A DNA stretch of 20,856 nt from a virus, in the IMG/VR virus record IMGVR_UViG_3300047562_001637, positions 1-20,856 of that record; one strand, written 5' to 3'. Below are positions 20,676 to 20,856 of the stretch, piece by piece. Numbering within the stretch: the stretch's first letter is position 1; each line of letters begins with the position of its first letter. A program made the translations under genes and the position numbers. The notes beneath the pieces are model-generated. The model was given only the letters and a program-made list of their open reading frames with translations, was not told the origin of the DNA and did not search any database.

Positions 20676-20856
20676 CTACACTTTAAGGATGCATTCCACC
20701 AACTTGACCCCAGAATCACCGTTGGATTCCAAGGCTATGCCCACCATGTCCGATCCGGTGTTTGATGCTGTCGCAACGCCGTTGTCGTCGACATACACCG
20801 CTTGGCCCTTGGACACCGCACCCGCTACTTTCACTGGCACGCGTCCCTTCAGTGCT
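20676..20856 (-). CDS. C-terminal end of a third fibre-like protein, cut by the window edge
   Basis: An open frame enters from the right edge (codons in phase from 20855) and ends in TAG at 20676-20678, giving 59 residues. They include K-G-R-V-P-V-K-V-A-G-A-V-S-K-G-Q, G-I-A-L-E-S-N-G-D-S-G-V-K-L-V and E-C-I-L-K-V. These align with the last ~60 residues of the 737-aa protein (T-G-R-T-P-V-R-V-V-G-A-V-T-K-G-Q, G-R-A-L-E-T-N-T-E-A-G-I-K-L-V), so it is a paralogue sharing the C-terminal domain. The rest lies outside the window. Confidence 0.85.
   Translation of the reverse strand, partial: ALKGRVPVKVAGAVSKGQAVYVDDNGVATASNTGSDMVGIALESNGDSGVKLVECILKV

Noticed and set aside
15169-20856. Diversity-generating retroelement acting on the fibre genes
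   Set aside because: No reverse transcriptase gene and no adenine-biased template/variable repeat pair. The differences between modules are synonymous and spread out.

Overview
The window comes from the structural-gene region of a T4-like, contractile-tailed marine-type bacteriophage. The evidence is a run of recognisable T4-family morphogenesis proteins: large terminase gp17, small terminase gp16, head-completion nuclease gp4, tail tube gp19, tail sheath gp18, neck proteins gp13 and gp14, and tail-sheath stabiliser gp15. The closest forms I recall are those of cyanophage and other oceanic T4-like genomes, which also carry the accompanying small virion proteins. There is no host gene, rRNA or tRNA in the window, so the host cannot be named. 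Base composition is mostly mid-40s to mid-50s % GC by hand counts, with two clearly AT-richer patches inside genes.

Layout, left to right. 1-12 is the first four codons of a gene leaving the window (minus). 25-6603 is a minus-strand packaging and tail block, in transcription order: gp19 tail tube, terminator, a tube-fold paralogue of 461 aa, a 125-aa virion protein, gp4, gp16, a 200-aa and a 297-aa conserved virion protein, gp17. 6627-10025 is a giant gp18 sheath (1132 aa, minus) carrying a central insert of about 600 residues. 10142-10501 is a plus-strand eight-cysteine, HNH-derived protein whose 3' end overlaps gene 1 (deoxynucleoside monophosphate kinase, minus). A 60-aa protein and gp13 (minus) follow. 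At 12056-12098 a divergent promoter pair separates gp13 from gp14 and gp15 (plus). A Nudix hydrolase (plus) follows and meets tail-to-tail a 1022-aa repetitive fibre/structural protein (minus). A 737-aa fibre protein and the C-terminal end of a third, paralogous fibre protein complete the window. There is no gene-free stretch above 300 bases.

How it works together. gp16 and gp17 package DNA. gp4, gp13 and gp14 complete the head and neck. gp15, gp18 and gp19 build the contractile tail. The two and a half repetitive proteins at the right are probably fibres or other surface-exposed virion proteins. Gene 1 and the Nudix enzyme are nucleotide-metabolism genes.

Regulation is the most striking part. 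Almost every structural transcription unit is preceded by a T4-type late-promoter core (TAAATA, often GCATAAATAC). For nine genes this core lies only 5-8 nt from the start codon with no Shine-Dalgarno sequence, so by T4 geometry the mRNAs would be leaderless or nearly so. The sheath, tube and fibre genes instead have clear Shine-Dalgarno sequences. Gene 1 and the Nudix gene each have a near-consensus sigma70 promoter (TTGAAA or TTGATA, 17 bp, TATAAT) ending 5-6 nt before the ATG, and so are also predicted leaderless. Two hairpin terminators are each followed at once by a fresh late-promoter core. I found no wholly new defence or mobile system. The candidates for novelty are this promoter and leaderless architecture, the module shuffling among fibre genes, and the adhesin-like modules inserted in gp14, gp15 and gp18.
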